Below are positions 11,371 to 23,403 of a stretch of 64,000 nucleotides of DNA, in pieces. Source of the stretch: Polytrichum commune (taxonomy: Eukaryota; Streptophyta; Polytrichopsida; Polytrichales; Polytrichaceae); contig OX485805.1 of NCBI GenBank assembly GCA_950295325.1, forward strand, positions 36,133,501 to 36,197,500, written 5' to 3'. The first letter of the stretch is position 1. Each line of letters starts with the position of its first letter. The notes beneath the pieces are model-generated. The model saw only the letters and a program-made list of their open reading frames with translations. It was not told where the DNA came from and did not search any database. The position numbers and the translations under genes are program-made.

Positions 11371-12847
11371 ACATACAAAATCTTAAATTCACATATATGT
11401 GGGCTAAACCCTTGGTTCTTAATTCATTTTGCATTGGCTTTTTTGCCTCTTGTTTTAACAAATGAAAACTCCACCCATTGAAAGAATTTAGCTTGCAATA
11501 CGAGGCTTTCCGATTGTTGGGTACAATTTCATATCAACAAGCAATGCATGTGACATGCACAACATATATATCAACGGTCAGTGCTCATGTGAGATCAGTG
11601 AGTTTTAATCTGACTATGCGCCCCTAATTTGCAATTCTAAACATAAAAATAAAATATTTTTTATATCATTCTATGAGTTTTGTGGATGAAATAGTCACAA
11701 ATATCCCTTAGAATCATGAAGTTTGGATTAATTTACCAAATTTTGAATGAATGCCTATAAATTTGGATGATAATGTGGTACTACTCTCACTGTGTGGGAC
11801 TGGTTTCCATGCAAAGTGGTGTGTGTGGGCAAGTTGATGTATTTAGTCATGGATGGCCCACTCAGGGATGACAGTACATGGAAAGTTTTCAAATTTTAAA
11901 GGGCCCTGAAATAAAGTGACAATATCCTTACCATGCGAGAAGTATCTCATATTTTTCATCAGCATGCTGTCAATTCTTCTTGCTTGCTGTCAGAGCTAAC
12001 GTCCACTCCTCCAAAACAGGTCCACCCCACGAGTGCGAATGATGTATGTTCCTGCAGGATGATAACTTAGGAAATTTTCATGTTCTCCTATCCCTTTGCT
12101 AATGAGAGTGTGGCTGTGGATATTATAAGGTTTGTTTATATAAATAACCTCAATTTATGGACGGCAGTGTCATGACTCAAGGCAGGGGAGAGGAACTGAA
12201 AGACGAGTAAATTTAAAGGCCAGCATGGCCATTGCATGCAACCAAGAATTTTATTGAAGGTTTCTCACAAATTAATGATGCAAGAGAATATGGGCATATA
12301 ATTTTTTATCCTTGTAAACAAAACCTCTGAGAAGAAACATTGAACATGTAATCCTGATCATGCACCTTGCCATTTTAATTGCAGCTATGTTGACAGTCTC
12401 TATGGATTTGAATACCCTACTTGAAATTTTTTCTGAAGAAGTAGAACCTTCACCATGACATTTCATCAGAAGAAATTTTAAAGGGAACCACTCAATTTTT
12501 GTGATTTTTTTATTAATTTATTCCAGGTGCAGGTCAGCAATCCAATATGCAAAGATAGAAGACCCTATGATGGGCTATAGATTTTTAGCCACAACAAACT
12601 TACGTACTTTTACACATTTTTTGAGAGCTGAGCTCGTCACATATTTATATACTCAGCAGAGCAAGCTATGCTATATAAGGGGGCTAGCCAATGAATGCTC
12701 ACATGGCCCACTTTTGACAGAATCCTCCCAGGAATCTTCAAAGAGCTCATGCACAACAAAATTATCTCAGAATCAAAGAAGAAACATACAAACGTGACAG
12801 AATAAAAGCATTTTCTCTACCCGCTTCATGAGCTTTGCAAGAAGAAA
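11371..12847. other. Spacer, nothing recognised
   Basis: AT-rich sequence without a recognisable gene or complete transposable element; short open frames here have no domain features. Confidence 0.4.
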
Positions 12848-13100
12848 TGGAGAGAGGGAATTATCGCATAGGAGCATACCTCTGATTCATCAAACATAAA
12901 AACTTGACCCATGTAAGTTTGTGGCCAATTCACCTGAAATGACTTGGACTTGAACAACTTGGGGAGGGGGGGGAGGGGGGGCGGGGAGCTACTTCCGGTT
13001 TCAAAACTTCTAAATAATAACCCCCGGTTGCATATTCTTTAAGGTTTTTTATGTTGAATGATGGAGAGGTATGTTCCTATGCAATAATAATACCCTCTTT
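12848..13100. mobile_element. Long-TIR MITE copy
   Basis: Left end 'GGAGAGAGGGAATTATCGCA' with 'CATACCTCTGATTCATC'; right end 'GATGGAGAGGTATGTTCC' with 'TGCAATAATAATACCCTC'. The core 'TTTGTGGCCAATTCACC' matches the copies at 24331 and 46689. A G-rich run at 12961-12986 lies inside. Confidence 0.6.
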
Positions 13101-13549
13101 TCGGAAGAAATAGATCCAAAATTCCTACTCACACACAAACACATTCATTGGGTAAGTTGGCAATCCTCGAAGGATACAATTAGATGAAACTTTGTCAGTG
13201 CACCTCACATCACTTCAATGTCACAGTAGCGGTTCGTAATTTCTTCAAAACCAATTTGAGAGCCTTGAAGAATTACTTGTCATAGGGGGGTAAGAAATCT
13301 TTTCATCAGACCAACAATGAAGTGGATTCAAGTGGAACTTTTGACTCATACTATCCACAAGTACGTTGTAGCATTTCTAGCAGCGTGATATAGGTCAATG
13401 GAATCACACAAGGAAACTTTTTCTTTTTGGTCATATAATGATTGGTATCTTCTTGAATGGTTCTCAAGTGCTAACAACATGTAGATGTGGTTTATCCTCG
13501 ATGGCCTTGAGCAACTATTTTCAATGTCAAAATATGACATACAATAAAT

Positions 13550-13650
13550 TTTGTGTGAACAAAGTGAGTTGCTTTATGGAGGTTTATTTGTGTGAACAAA
13601 ATGAGTTGCTTTATGGAGGTTTATTTGTGTGAACAAAGTGAGTTGCTTTA
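13550..13650. repeat. 37-bp tandem repeat, about 2.7 copies
   Basis: Unit begins 'TTTGTGTGAACAAAGTGAG' and ends 'TTATGGAGGTTTA'; the units are nearly identical, with one G/A difference. Confidence 0.9.
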
Positions 13651-15617
13651 CGAAACTTGAACTTGAGTCCTAAAAGTTGAGTCTTGGCTTTGGGAATCTT
13701 AGAATTAACGAGTCAGGATGGTTTTGCAGTTCTTGTACGATACTCGAGTGACGTGGTGTTGTCTCTTGCCTTTATAACAGGGTATTACTTTCGGTCGCCC
13801 CATTCATGAAATTATGCCTCTTTATTAATTCTCTCATCTGAGTCATCTCCACCTCCCAAGCCTTTCCAGGTCACGCATAATTGCAGGCAGGTAATAAGAT
13901 ACATAATTATAAGAATATTAAGCTACGCTGATATTATGGGCAATCAGGTTGGCATTGCGAATAGCTCACCTCTTTACCCATGAAAATTACTTTGGGTCAA
14001 AATTGAGTCACAAAACTTGTACTTTTTTCATTCATCCATATGGCAATCACAATGAAAATTTAATTTATGTATTATGTTACTTTGGTAATAAGTTTTGAAC
14101 AAAATAGTGTGGAATGTTAATAAATTAGTATGGGACAACTTAATTGCACATATCAGTATAGATGTTGCTATTTTCTTAATATAGCATTCTTTGTCCTAGC
14201 CATGAGTAAATGTCCTCATTCATGTTCGAAAATGTGATGACTTGATGATCCTATTTTAATTTGAATACCTGGTGGAGGTGTTAGTGGAGGTATACTAATC
14301 ATCAATGTATTGTACCCAAATAAAAGACCACCAAATCCTAGAGAGATCAAGAAGGAATACTTAGTATTTAAGAAATGGTTGAAGTTTCAACCTCATGCAC
14401 ATCTTGAACAGTATAATAATACATGTATAGCTAGCCCGTGTTGGGCATTGGATGAGGGTAATGAAAAGCTCTCATGTCAAAAGGCTGATGACAATATGAA
14501 CCTGCCAATATAATAGAAAGTATAGATTTACAATAAATGTGTAAAAAATATTCAAAATTCAAAATTCAAAATAAAAATAAACCAACATCCAGTCGTCCTG
14601 ACGTGAGTTTGAGCCCATTAGCCCTAAATAAATGTGGCAACAAAGCAGACAACATATTATACGTATTCTTCTTGCTTGGTTGAATTGTTGAATTGTTGAA
14701 TCTTCCATTGCATTGGGTATGAATTACTGAAAGAAAGTGGCAGCTTACTGACCTTACTCATGATAAACCTTAGACCCTTCATTTCAATGCACCCTAAATA
14801 ATAAATCTAGACTCTAAAGCACATGTAGCATGTATCTTTTACCTTCACCTCCTCAAAACTGGTTATCTCTGTTGATAAGGTAGATCAAAGTGCTCATGAC
14901 TTCCTTCCAGTTAAGGTAGACAGGTCTTATATGGCTACTTCTTCCGACTAGCCCACTTTTCTTATGATATGAGCAAGCAATTAGTACAAGATGGTTAGCA
15001 AATCTAAATCAACGCCATAGCCACTTTCCTCATAATTTTTGGAGCTTGCATGAATGTTTATTCATTATCAAAGTCAAGATCTTTGTGCTCATTGAATGGT
15101 CATATATGTCCTCCCAATTATGTTAAATATTGAACTTAGATTAGTTATCATTTTTTGAGCACGTAGTCCAGTCTTTTTTAAACACATGCCTTCTTGGTAT
15201 CCATACTTGGAACCACACCTAACCACATATCATTGTACTGTATATTAGATTTAATTAAGATCAGTAGCTGAAGTTGGCATGTCTACCTTAACTGGTTTCA
15301 GTTGTCTCGAAAGGACAATTACAAAAACTATCTCCCAGTATCTATTCCAATTGCCAGATGTCATTAAAATCAACAAGGCAACCAGATGTTCCTAGAGTTA
15401 ACCTGGGGTAGTAAGCCTTTTTTGGATGTCTCATTTCACCACATGCATTGCATCAAGTAACAAGCAGTAGTTTCAATTTACGAATATTGTCACAATTAAA
15501 CAAGCTTTGACTTTCAAATCCAAAGTCATCATGATGACAATTTATTAGGAAAGGAGCTGAACTGACTTACACATGGGTAATTAGCCCCCATGGAAAATTA
15601 AAAAGAGAAAAAAAGGA
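13651..15617. other. Spacer with dispersed-repeat fragments
   Basis: 14940-15150 resembles 3920-4130 (blocks 'TTAGTACAAG.TGGTTA.CAAAT' and 'GAATGGTCATATA'), and 15155-15290 continues with the 'GAGCACGTAGTCCAGTC' and 'CACACCTAACCACATATC' blocks of the dispersed family. No gene recognised. Confidence 0.45.
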
Positions 15618-18383
15618 CAGCATATTATGCACTAGATAACCATGCTTACAAGACCTTCACACAGCTATGGAGGAACTAGAGCAACCCAAAACGCTTAAGG
15701 CTTCATGAGAGGCCTATAGGTGTGGTATATGAACTTACTCATGTCAATGAGTAAGCAAAAAGAACTTGCTCGTCAAATATTGATGAGCAAGAAAAAGAGG
15801 AGCTCTAGATACACATCCATAGACTGGCTAGAAGGTGACCTAAAACTAATTACTGCAAAATTCGCAACTCTGGTATCATAACTTACAATGAGTAAGCAAA
15901 AAACGAACTATGAGCAGTAGACAAAAATGCCCCCACTGCTCTGAACTTGGCTGTAACAGCAGCCAAGTAAAAACCGGTCACTGTATCTAATGTGCTAGGT
16001 GATTCAGAAATTGATGTACAGTATGTTGTTTGTGAGGAAGTCTATCTCCATTTGGATCACGAAAATTAGCTAACCTTACTCAATTCATCCACGGCCCTCA
16101 GATTTGACCAAACCAGAGAAGATATTGATTATGTTGCTCACTTCTGTGCAATAGCCTCCAGCTCCTTCACATAGCCTGTGAACTTCGCCATGATCAGAGG
16201 AGTGAAGGAATCCACTGAGTTTTGTGTTGGGCTGAACCGGAAGGGCCACACCACTCTTGTTCTCCCAGGGCCTTCTCTGAATGCCTGATTTTACATATCA
16301 AAATGAAAATTTATCAATACCGACTTCATGAACATAAAGGACTACCAAAATATTCTAGACGGAAATGCACGATGGTGTCAGTCAAAAATTTGGCAAGTTA
16401 CATCTCAGCTAAACCCCTCAGCTTAGAAACTACTCTTTAGAAATCACTGATCCCAACTCTTCTGTAGACCTGATGAGTAACTATTAGACCACTATATTAG
16501 GTATCAAGGATAATATTATCTAACAATTCCAACTTTTGATTTCGGATGTAACCATCCCTAGCTCAAGAATGTCGTATCAACTACCGCCCTCAGAATCTAT
16601 CAATATTCCTCAAATAAAGTAATACTTATTCTGGAATCTTCCTCGACATTTTTCGTAGTTCCTAAACTGATCAGCGTGGCACAACTGTTATCACTGTGTT
16701 GAGTATTGCTCATAACATCTCAGACTTATATTTCGACTGTGACCACTCTACGCTCAATTATCTCACATCAACTATCGCCCTCAGACAACTACACTCTTCG
16801 AATAACAATAGCACACTAAAGTATTCTTGAATCTTCCCACATAATTTTCACAGTTCCTAAAATGGTCACTCAGTCAACACACACAGTTAAAGAATCTCGC
16901 ACGGCACTTCGAATTCCATTATACTGACTGATGTCAGTCACCTGGTACTCTCATTTCCGAAATGCGAGTCTGGTAACCTAGTACCTCTCTTGAAGGTTCA
17001 AGTACTCTATCAATCATCATCCAACTAATGTAAGTCTCAACTGATCTGACCAAGAATAGCCTTTCCAACATGCAATCCCGGAGTGCCATAAGTCTCACAC
17101 ACCAAACCAAACGTACATACACTTAAAAAAATTCAAACGGCACTTCGAAGTGCAATTGTCCTGTATCCAAAATGCAAGTCCGGCTATTAATCTCTCTTGG
17201 TTCAAATACTCCATCACCCAATTAATAATACCCTCAGCTGATCTGACCAAGAATAACCTTCAACATACAATCCCGGAGTGACATGAATCTCCGTATAGGT
17301 TCTGAGTTGCCTGCAGCTGATCATCTTCTGACAAATTCATTCCACAATCGGAGAGGACTAAGTTTATCCATCATAGTACTCCGTATCTGCAGAAGGCTGC
17401 GATTTGAGAGATTGGCACACAGTTGGAAGCCGGCTAGGCACACTAGGTGATGAGTATAACACTAAATTCCTGAATCAAGCCACATATTTTTCACAGTTCC
17501 TAAGATGATCAGAGTCCTTCAGTCATTACAAACCAAAATCTCCGTGTACCCGAGATTTATGCAGCCGATCATCATTTGACACATGCATTCAACAACCGGA
17601 GAGCGACCAAGTTTGACCATAAGAATCCCCCGTGTCTAGTCAACGATATGATTTTCGAGATTGGCACAGTTCCTATAATGGTCATACCCTTCCCCTCAGT
17701 TAACAAACACCAAACACACACAAACCTGAAGAATCTCACACCGACGGCACTTCGAATTCCACTACGCTAACTTATCTCAGTCACCTGGTAATCAACTCTC
17801 ACCTCTGTAACATGCGATATTTAAGAGACATGTGTTTGACATAATTACTTGGAAGACGGCTTGGTAGCCCGGCTCGATGCCGATGTTGCCACCGACGAGG
17901 TCGTAGGCCATGATATGGCGGTGGTGATCAATGTGGACGAGCTTCTCAGCAGCCCAGTACTTTCCAGAGCAATCGTGGGGTCGCACCTTGCGGACGCACC
18001 CCGGGATACCGCTCTGGCCCTCCGTGCACTCCACCGCGCAGCGACGCGGGAACTGGAGCCAGTCGGAGCCAATGGCCCACACTTTCTCCACGGGCGCTGC
18101 GATGATCAGGTCGATGCTGCCGTGCCAATTGGTGCTTCCGTCTCCGAATTCCCCTCCGCCTCCGGACGAGGAGCTGCTTGTCATAAGACCATCTGCACTT
18201 CGGCTGATCAATCTCGAATTACTCGCCGCTGCCACAACAAGCTTGCGCATACCGGATCCCACTGTTTGATGCACCCACAGGCGGAAGAGCGATCCCAGGG
18301 TGGTGGCGATGTGCACTAGGAGCGGCAGGACCAAAGAGCACAAAAGGTGCGAAGATATCACCTCCATGGACGCGGGGGTACTA
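15618..18383 (-). repeat. Duplication copy B carrying an LFS-like gene
   Basis: Direct duplicate of about 7402-10188. Exon 1 differs from copy A by few substitutions and a two-codon length difference in the N-terminal segment (TLGSLFRL against ILLFRL). The intron lacks the MITE of copy A, and the 3' flank lacks about 25 bp present in A near 7720. Confidence 0.85.
16138..18367 (-). CDS. Lachrymatory factor synthase-like protein (SRPBCC / Bet v 1 fold), copy B
   Basis: Two exons: 17849-18367 and 16138-16284, phase 0 junction, 221 residues. The architecture is as in copy A: a hydrophobic N-terminal segment (VISSHLLCSLVLPLLVHIA), a Ser/Gly linker, an SRPBCC domain starting NWHGSIDL, and a C-terminal part ending FTGYVKELEAIAQK. 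Differences from copy A are mostly conservative (V/I in GIPGCVRKV, Y/H in LVHIDHH, I/F at the start of exon 2), and exon 2 is intact with a proper AG acceptor (16286-16285) and TGA stop. This suggests both tandem genes may be functional, although expression cannot be judged. Substrate unknown; the family assignment is by overall pattern, not by verified catalytic residues. Confidence 0.85.
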
Positions 18384-19870
18384 AGCTCTAACTTGGCAAA
18401 ACTCTCAAATTCTCAAATTTTTAAAATCTTAAGTCACCTGACAATCTGTTGCCAAGTTCTTAAAGTTTCTCTCAAACCGTCAAAATCTTAACTTAGGTGG
18501 GTGAATATTTCTTTTGGGTCAGGAAATGCTGCCTGGAGGAAAAGATTCTAGATAGAGCATCCGAAATAAGCAATCACGTAAGTGGGGACGGGGGTTATTT
18601 CCGAGGTTGCAGCCTCACGAAATCTCAAACTGTCAAAATCTTAAGGCGAGTGGGGATTTTTGGGGGAAATGCTGCATGGAGAGAAGGATCCCAGCTAGAA
18701 CATCCGAAAAAACCAACCGCGAGGGTTAACTCCGAGGTTGCGGTGAGGTGCACAGACTTGGATGCAAAAAAGCCAAGAGTGATAAGACTGGGGATGTCAA
18801 TACATATAGTATATGTGGGAAAAATAACAAAAACAAAAAAAACCTCCAGATCAGAAGGTTAAGTAAAGCCCGAAAAGATGCAGTCACATGCAATTCGCCA
18901 CTTGTAAAAACACTCCAAACGAGTCAGTTTCAACTAGTGTCTGAACTCGCAAAAACTCTTAGAAATCTCCAGTCTGAACACATCACTCACATCACTACTA
19001 TAAGCTCTCTCTCTCTCTCTCTCTCTAAAGACTCCCAGCTCCAACACTCACTTCAACCCTCCAGAATTTATAAGATGACTCTTCACATCAAAATCCACTA
19101 GATCCAACACGCTTTATTATTACCCCCAACCGACATATCACCAGACAACCGCGGGCACTTAACCCCTAAAAAGAATGTGACGACACGTCAAAAATCCTCC
19201 ACACGGTAACCGTACTGAATGGAAAATTCTTCCACGTGCGCCTCTGAATCACAACTTCTTCCCTTCTTCAACCATCGTCGGAGTAAGTTCGCATCAAACC
19301 CAAAAGCCTCCGACACCGCCACAACTGTGTTCTCTGTCTGCACCCCGAACCTCACCGAACAACACTTGTAGGAGGTACTGGGAACCTCGGAAGAAATTGT
19401 CGACCATAGTAGGGGAAAATTTAGGACGAAATTTGTCGCAACAAGTGCACACGGCGGAGGAAAATGCAATGTGAGTGCCTTTCGGGCACCGCAAACCGGA
19501 ATCATTGTGCGATCCAAGCGCGAGGGGCTTTTTGAAGGCTCCCCCGAAGAGGAGACGACGACGACGACGACGTCGCAATGCAGTCCACAGCGTCGTCGCC
19601 TTGGCAGGTGGCATCGGGGACGGACGGAGACATCCGCTTTCGTCGCGAGTGGCGACGAAGGCGGACGAACCTTCCCCGCCATAGAATCTAATCAATCAGT
19701 TTAAAATAGCCATGCAGGGGAAAAAACCAAAAAGCCTCTATCCTGTTATTTAGGAGGGCGGTTTTCCTATAACAAGCTAATTGTCTTGTCTCCCCCCCCC
19801 TACTACTTTCTTATTAGTCCACCCTTTAGACTTCCTTTTGGGGCATCTTTATAAAGTAAAAAGACTTCTA
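18384..19870. other. Upstream region of copy B with a CpG-rich block
   Basis: Contains a CT microsatellite at 19005-19026 and a C-rich run at 19791-19800. It also contains a GC- and CpG-rich block at about 19200-19690 with a (CGA)n stretch near 19555-19575. Overlapping long open frames in the block reflect its GC content; none has a domain I recognise. It may be a promoter or a leader exon of an unrecognised gene. Confidence 0.4.
19005..19026. repeat. (CT)11 microsatellite
   Basis: Eleven uninterrupted CT units upstream of LFS-like copy B. Confidence 0.95.
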
Positions 19871-21257
19871 CAGTCTAACCTCGTTAATATGACATTCGTT
19901 TATACACCACCCTCGATAGTACGACACATTTTTGCAAGACCAAACTTTTTAGTTCAAAACTCCCTCTTTTATACGACCACGACACTCCGTAATGCGACAT
20001 TTAGAATCTTTTTTTGTCATATTAAAGAGGTAGTTAATGCTAAAATTCCTTTCATCTATGTTATGTACATCTAAAATACATCCATTTTCACTGGGGAACT
20101 ACTTGGGAACTTCACTTATCATGGGGAACTTAATGATAGTTAGGGTTACTCGTATAGAATGGACATGGTTAGGGTTAGAGTGGCCTCCTGCCTAGTATGT
20201 TGCCTTGTACTCATGATGCTACAGTCCACCCTCTATAAATGTTACACCTATAAGTGTTAACCCTCTCTAAATGTTAACTTTCTTCTACTCCCCACATATT
20301 GCACACTATAAATGTTAAACGTGTTAACTGTTAACAAAATGGTACTCACTTCTTTGTAAATTTGACTCTATAAATGTTAACGAATTAAATACAACCATAA
20401 TATGATTGTGAGGGAGAGGAGTGTGAGGTGGAACCCATTCCATCTTATAGTGACTTGCAATCTAGTTTTGGTACCATTAGAAGGTACATGGAATCACGTT
20501 CATGTGATGTGTCCAAGTATGTGGGTTTGTTGGTGCAGATTGAGAAATATTTGCAAGTTGTACATGCAAATGAATCTCACCAAAGAACCATTGATTCATA
20601 CTTCACCCGTGATTTGTAAACTTGATATTGAATAAAGTTTTGATTGGGTTTGCAATTTTATGAATGGTATTCTCTCACAAGGACTCTTCACAATTGCTTA
20701 TATTTATAAATGTTAAGATTTGTATATTGCTCAAATAAGTAATTTTATAATTGTTAACTATTAACACCTCTATAAATGTTAACTTTGATCCACTCCCAAG
20801 GGTTAACATTTATAGAGGGTAGACTGTACTTCACCTACGGTAAAGCAGCTTAGTGATGCTTAAACGTCATGCATCATTGTTGTTTAGTTTCTTATTGGAG
20901 AACTTTTTATATTTTGGTGTTAATGAGATTATTAGTTAATGAAATTTTAGTAGGGAATTTACTAGATAACATGACAGTTGCTAAGCTGGGTTCGTAACAC
21001 CATAGATCTTTGGACTCCTATTTCAAGAGTTCTTGAGAAAATTTGTATTTGTTTGAAGTTATAAGTTATTATTTCATACCATCTATATTGCTTAAACTCC
21101 TTATATGTATTTTTAAGCTCACACTACTTATGTTTTCGTATTCCCTCAACAATACGACAACTTTACACCATTTATCATGTCAATGAGAAGACGACACCTC
21201 GATAATACTACTTTTTTTTGTGCTTCCCAAACGTGTCATACTAAAGAGGGAGAACAG
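19871..21257. mobile_element. Mariner/pogo-like element interrupted by a nested element
   Basis: Ends are 'CAGTCTAACCTCGTTAATAT' on the left and, reverse-complemented, 'CTGTTCTCCCTCTTTAGTAT' on the right, both continuing GACA; TA flanks at 19869-19870 and 21258-21259. Internally, motifs such as 'CTCGATAGTACGACAC' and 'CCTCGATAATACTAC' recur. The 605-bp pogo element at 20222-20826 lies within it. The termini are diverged, so the right end is less certain. Confidence 0.6.
20222..20826 (+). mobile_element. pogo/Tigger-type remnant, copy 1
   Basis: A 605-bp element with TA flanks (20220-20221 and 20827-20828). TIRs are CAGTCYACCCTCTATAAAT followed by GTTA, resembling the plant pogo-like Emigrant/Lemi termini. 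It keeps only the 3' end of the transposase frame, about 20402-20619, ending SYFTRDL. Repeated 'TATAAATGTTAAC' words occur in both subterminal regions. It lacks about 125 bp of coding sequence present in copy 2. Non-autonomous. Confidence 0.8.
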
Positions 21258-21284
21258 TATATGAAACTTCCTTTTGGGGCATCT

Positions 21285-21390
21285 TCTATGACGTAAATTA
21301 GTTTTACTAGAAATGGAGTTCAATAGATTTGTCGGGCTCCATGACGTAAATTAGTTTTACGTGAAATGGAGTTCAATAGATTTGTCGGGC
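21285..21390. repeat. 53-bp tandem repeat, 2 copies
   Basis: Two units, each containing 'ATGACGTAAATTAGTTTTAC' and ending 'GATTTGTCGGGC', differing at a few positions. Just before it, 21266-21285 repeats a 20-bp stretch also found at 19830-19849, so the transposon at 19871-21257 is bracketed by a short direct repeat. Confidence 0.9.
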
Positions 21391-21527
21391 TCCATGACTC
21401 AACTACCATGGCTTCTTGGGCATTTGGTCAACTGTAAAGATATTTAGTTTCTTTATTTAGTGTGGCCCACACTTGCTTCAACTGAACACCAACTTAGCAC
21501 CCACTAGAGGCTAGTACTAGAGTACCC

Positions 21528-21680
21528 TATGACCTGGGGCACTCAAATGAACAAGAGGTCTTCATTTTGAAACCCAAAATCTAGGATTATCATGCATTAG
21601 GACTTCTCAGAAGTGAGAAATCCTAGATTTTGGCACTCCAAAATGAAGGCCCTCCCGTACATTTGAGTGGTCATAGGTGT
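21528..21680. mobile_element. Hairpin MITE, about 150 bp
   Basis: Nearly the whole element is an inverted repeat: 'CTATGACC', 'ACTCAAATG', 'TTCATTTTG' and 'AAATCTAGGATT' on the left are mirrored on the right, around a loop at about 21595-21615. No ORF. Confidence 0.75.
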
Positions 21681-22216
21681 TTGGCGGTGTAGTGGTGTTA
21701 GCTACCTTTTGAGGATAAATTAGGGCACCCATCAAGGTATGTTAAGGATGCAAGGTGAAAGATAAACACTTTGTTGATATAAATAACTCAAGGTCATCAA
21801 TCACACACACGAGCCAAGGGCCGTGACCATGTAATTGTGAGGGTCTTTGATTCTCATCCAAAGGCCAATAAAGTAGTGTGTTTTGACAACAAGTATCCGA
21901 AAGAGAAGATAGAAGAAAAGTTGACCATGTGATCAGCGTAATTGGAATGCCCGTTCGACCCACCTTTGGCAAGTACCTGAAAATGCCATACCACTGACAC
22001 GGTCTGCTAAAATTTGTGTCATGCATACCTCTTGGAGGTGGGCTTGACGAAAAGTCTAGCAACTCATGAAACATTATTTATAGTTTGCCCATGTAGGAAT
22101 CCATGTACACTTTTCATTCATGATATTTCTTTGGGCACTTAGGCGTCCACCTTCTAGTGTGTAGTGAACTTGGACTGTATCGGCCTCTTTTTTTTTTTAA
22201 TCAATGAGAGATCTTA

Positions 22217-22719
22217 GGGCCACTTCACACACGAGATTGAGAGCCCATGACCATTACACTTCAAGCACTCTCATTGGTGGAAAAGGCGGAGCTGGTCCAA
22301 GGTCACTTCACACTACGCTTGAGGGACAATGGAGTATGTGACTGCAAGATGGATGTGTAGTCTACGTGGATTCCTACATGGCATCGAATGCATCGTGTTT
22401 CATGGTCACTTTGACTATTCTCAAAAACCACCTCTTGGAGGTAGGCCTAACACAAAACCGGGAGACCATAGCACTCCGAACGTTCACAACCGTTGATTTA
22501 TTCTATTTTATCATGTGTGAAGACCCGCATGAATAGAAATTCATTGAAATAGCATTTGGTTGAAGGTCCGGTCTGGTCACATAGACTTCACACTACACTT
22601 GGAAGGTCCGTGACCACAGTACATGATTTTGGAGATGTCTTGGGACAGCCTTTGAACACTTTCTTTTGGGCTCTCACAATTTCATGGTCATGGCTCTTGG
22701 CTCGTGTGTGAAGTGACCC
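22217..22719. mobile_element. PIF/Harbinger-like MITE, TTA target
   Basis: A 503-bp element with TTA on both sides (22214-22216 and 22720-22722). TIRs are GGGYCACTTCACACACGAG. Read in reverse it matches 62839-63345 along its full length, including 'ACCACCTCTTGGAGGTAGGC' and 'TTTCTTTTGGGCTCTCAC'. No transposase. Confidence 0.8.
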
Positions 22720-22722
22720 TTA

Positions 22723-23237
22723 GAATGCAATGATCAAAGGCCTTCATTCTTGTGTGTGAAGTGGCCCAAAATATCAAAAAGACATTATTAAAAGATATTC
22801 TTAATAAACTACGGCCATTTGATATTTTGATTTTAAAATAAGGAGTGCCCTTGTAATTGGTGTACGTTCCTTATGAGATTCCTCCATCATCATCTTCTTC
22901 CCATGTCAACTCACGTGTTCTTCTAAGAGGCGTTTTATACAATATTTGCCTGAATTTGTGGAAGCTCGAAAGATGTGTGGTTTGGCCTTTCTGTAGGGAG
23001 TTTATTTAGGATATTGCAGTACTTTTAGGCTAGGATGTTCGCCAAGGTTCGAAGGATGAGAAGGAGAACACATTACCCATGAAATGTCAATTTAAAAACC
23101 TCTCATGAAAATATCAGAAAATATGTTGTAATTACTATACTTTGTTTCCAACACCTAGCCTCCCTACATGTTTGTGGCTAATTCAATTTTTGTATAAATT
23201 TACTATACTAATTGGGGGTCTCTGACCTTGATTTAAA
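22723..23237. other. Spacer, nothing recognised
   Basis: Apart from a short fragment at 22740-22770 resembling the end of the neighbouring Harbinger-like element, no gene or complete repeat is seen. Confidence 0.4.
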
Positions 23238-23403
23238 AGTTAACTTGGTTTTTTTTTTTTTTTGAGACAAAAGGCCGACAGGCCAGCGCCAAAGCACATG
23301 AGGCAGTTGACCACCTGGCAAGTTTTCCGTCAAGTAGAGAGGAGATTTCACAACCGGGATTCGAACCGCCAACCTCTTCCTTGAGATTAGTTAACTTGGT
23401 TTT
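23238..23403 (-). mobile_element. SINE, apparently 5'-truncated, with 15-bp target duplication
   Basis: Target duplication AGTTAACTTGGTTTT at 23238-23252 and 23389-23403. On the minus strand the body runs from 23388 to an A-rich tail (the T run at 23249-23263). It has a Pol III B-box, GGTTCGAATCC, at 23358-23368. I could not find an A-box, so the 5' end is probably truncated. Confidence 0.85.

Noticed and set aside
19188-19695. Overlapping minus-strand frames of 133-164 codons in a CpG-rich block
   Set aside because: Length is explained by base composition; no domain, and low-complexity Arg/Val runs come from a (CGA)n tract. Kept only as a possible promoter or leader.
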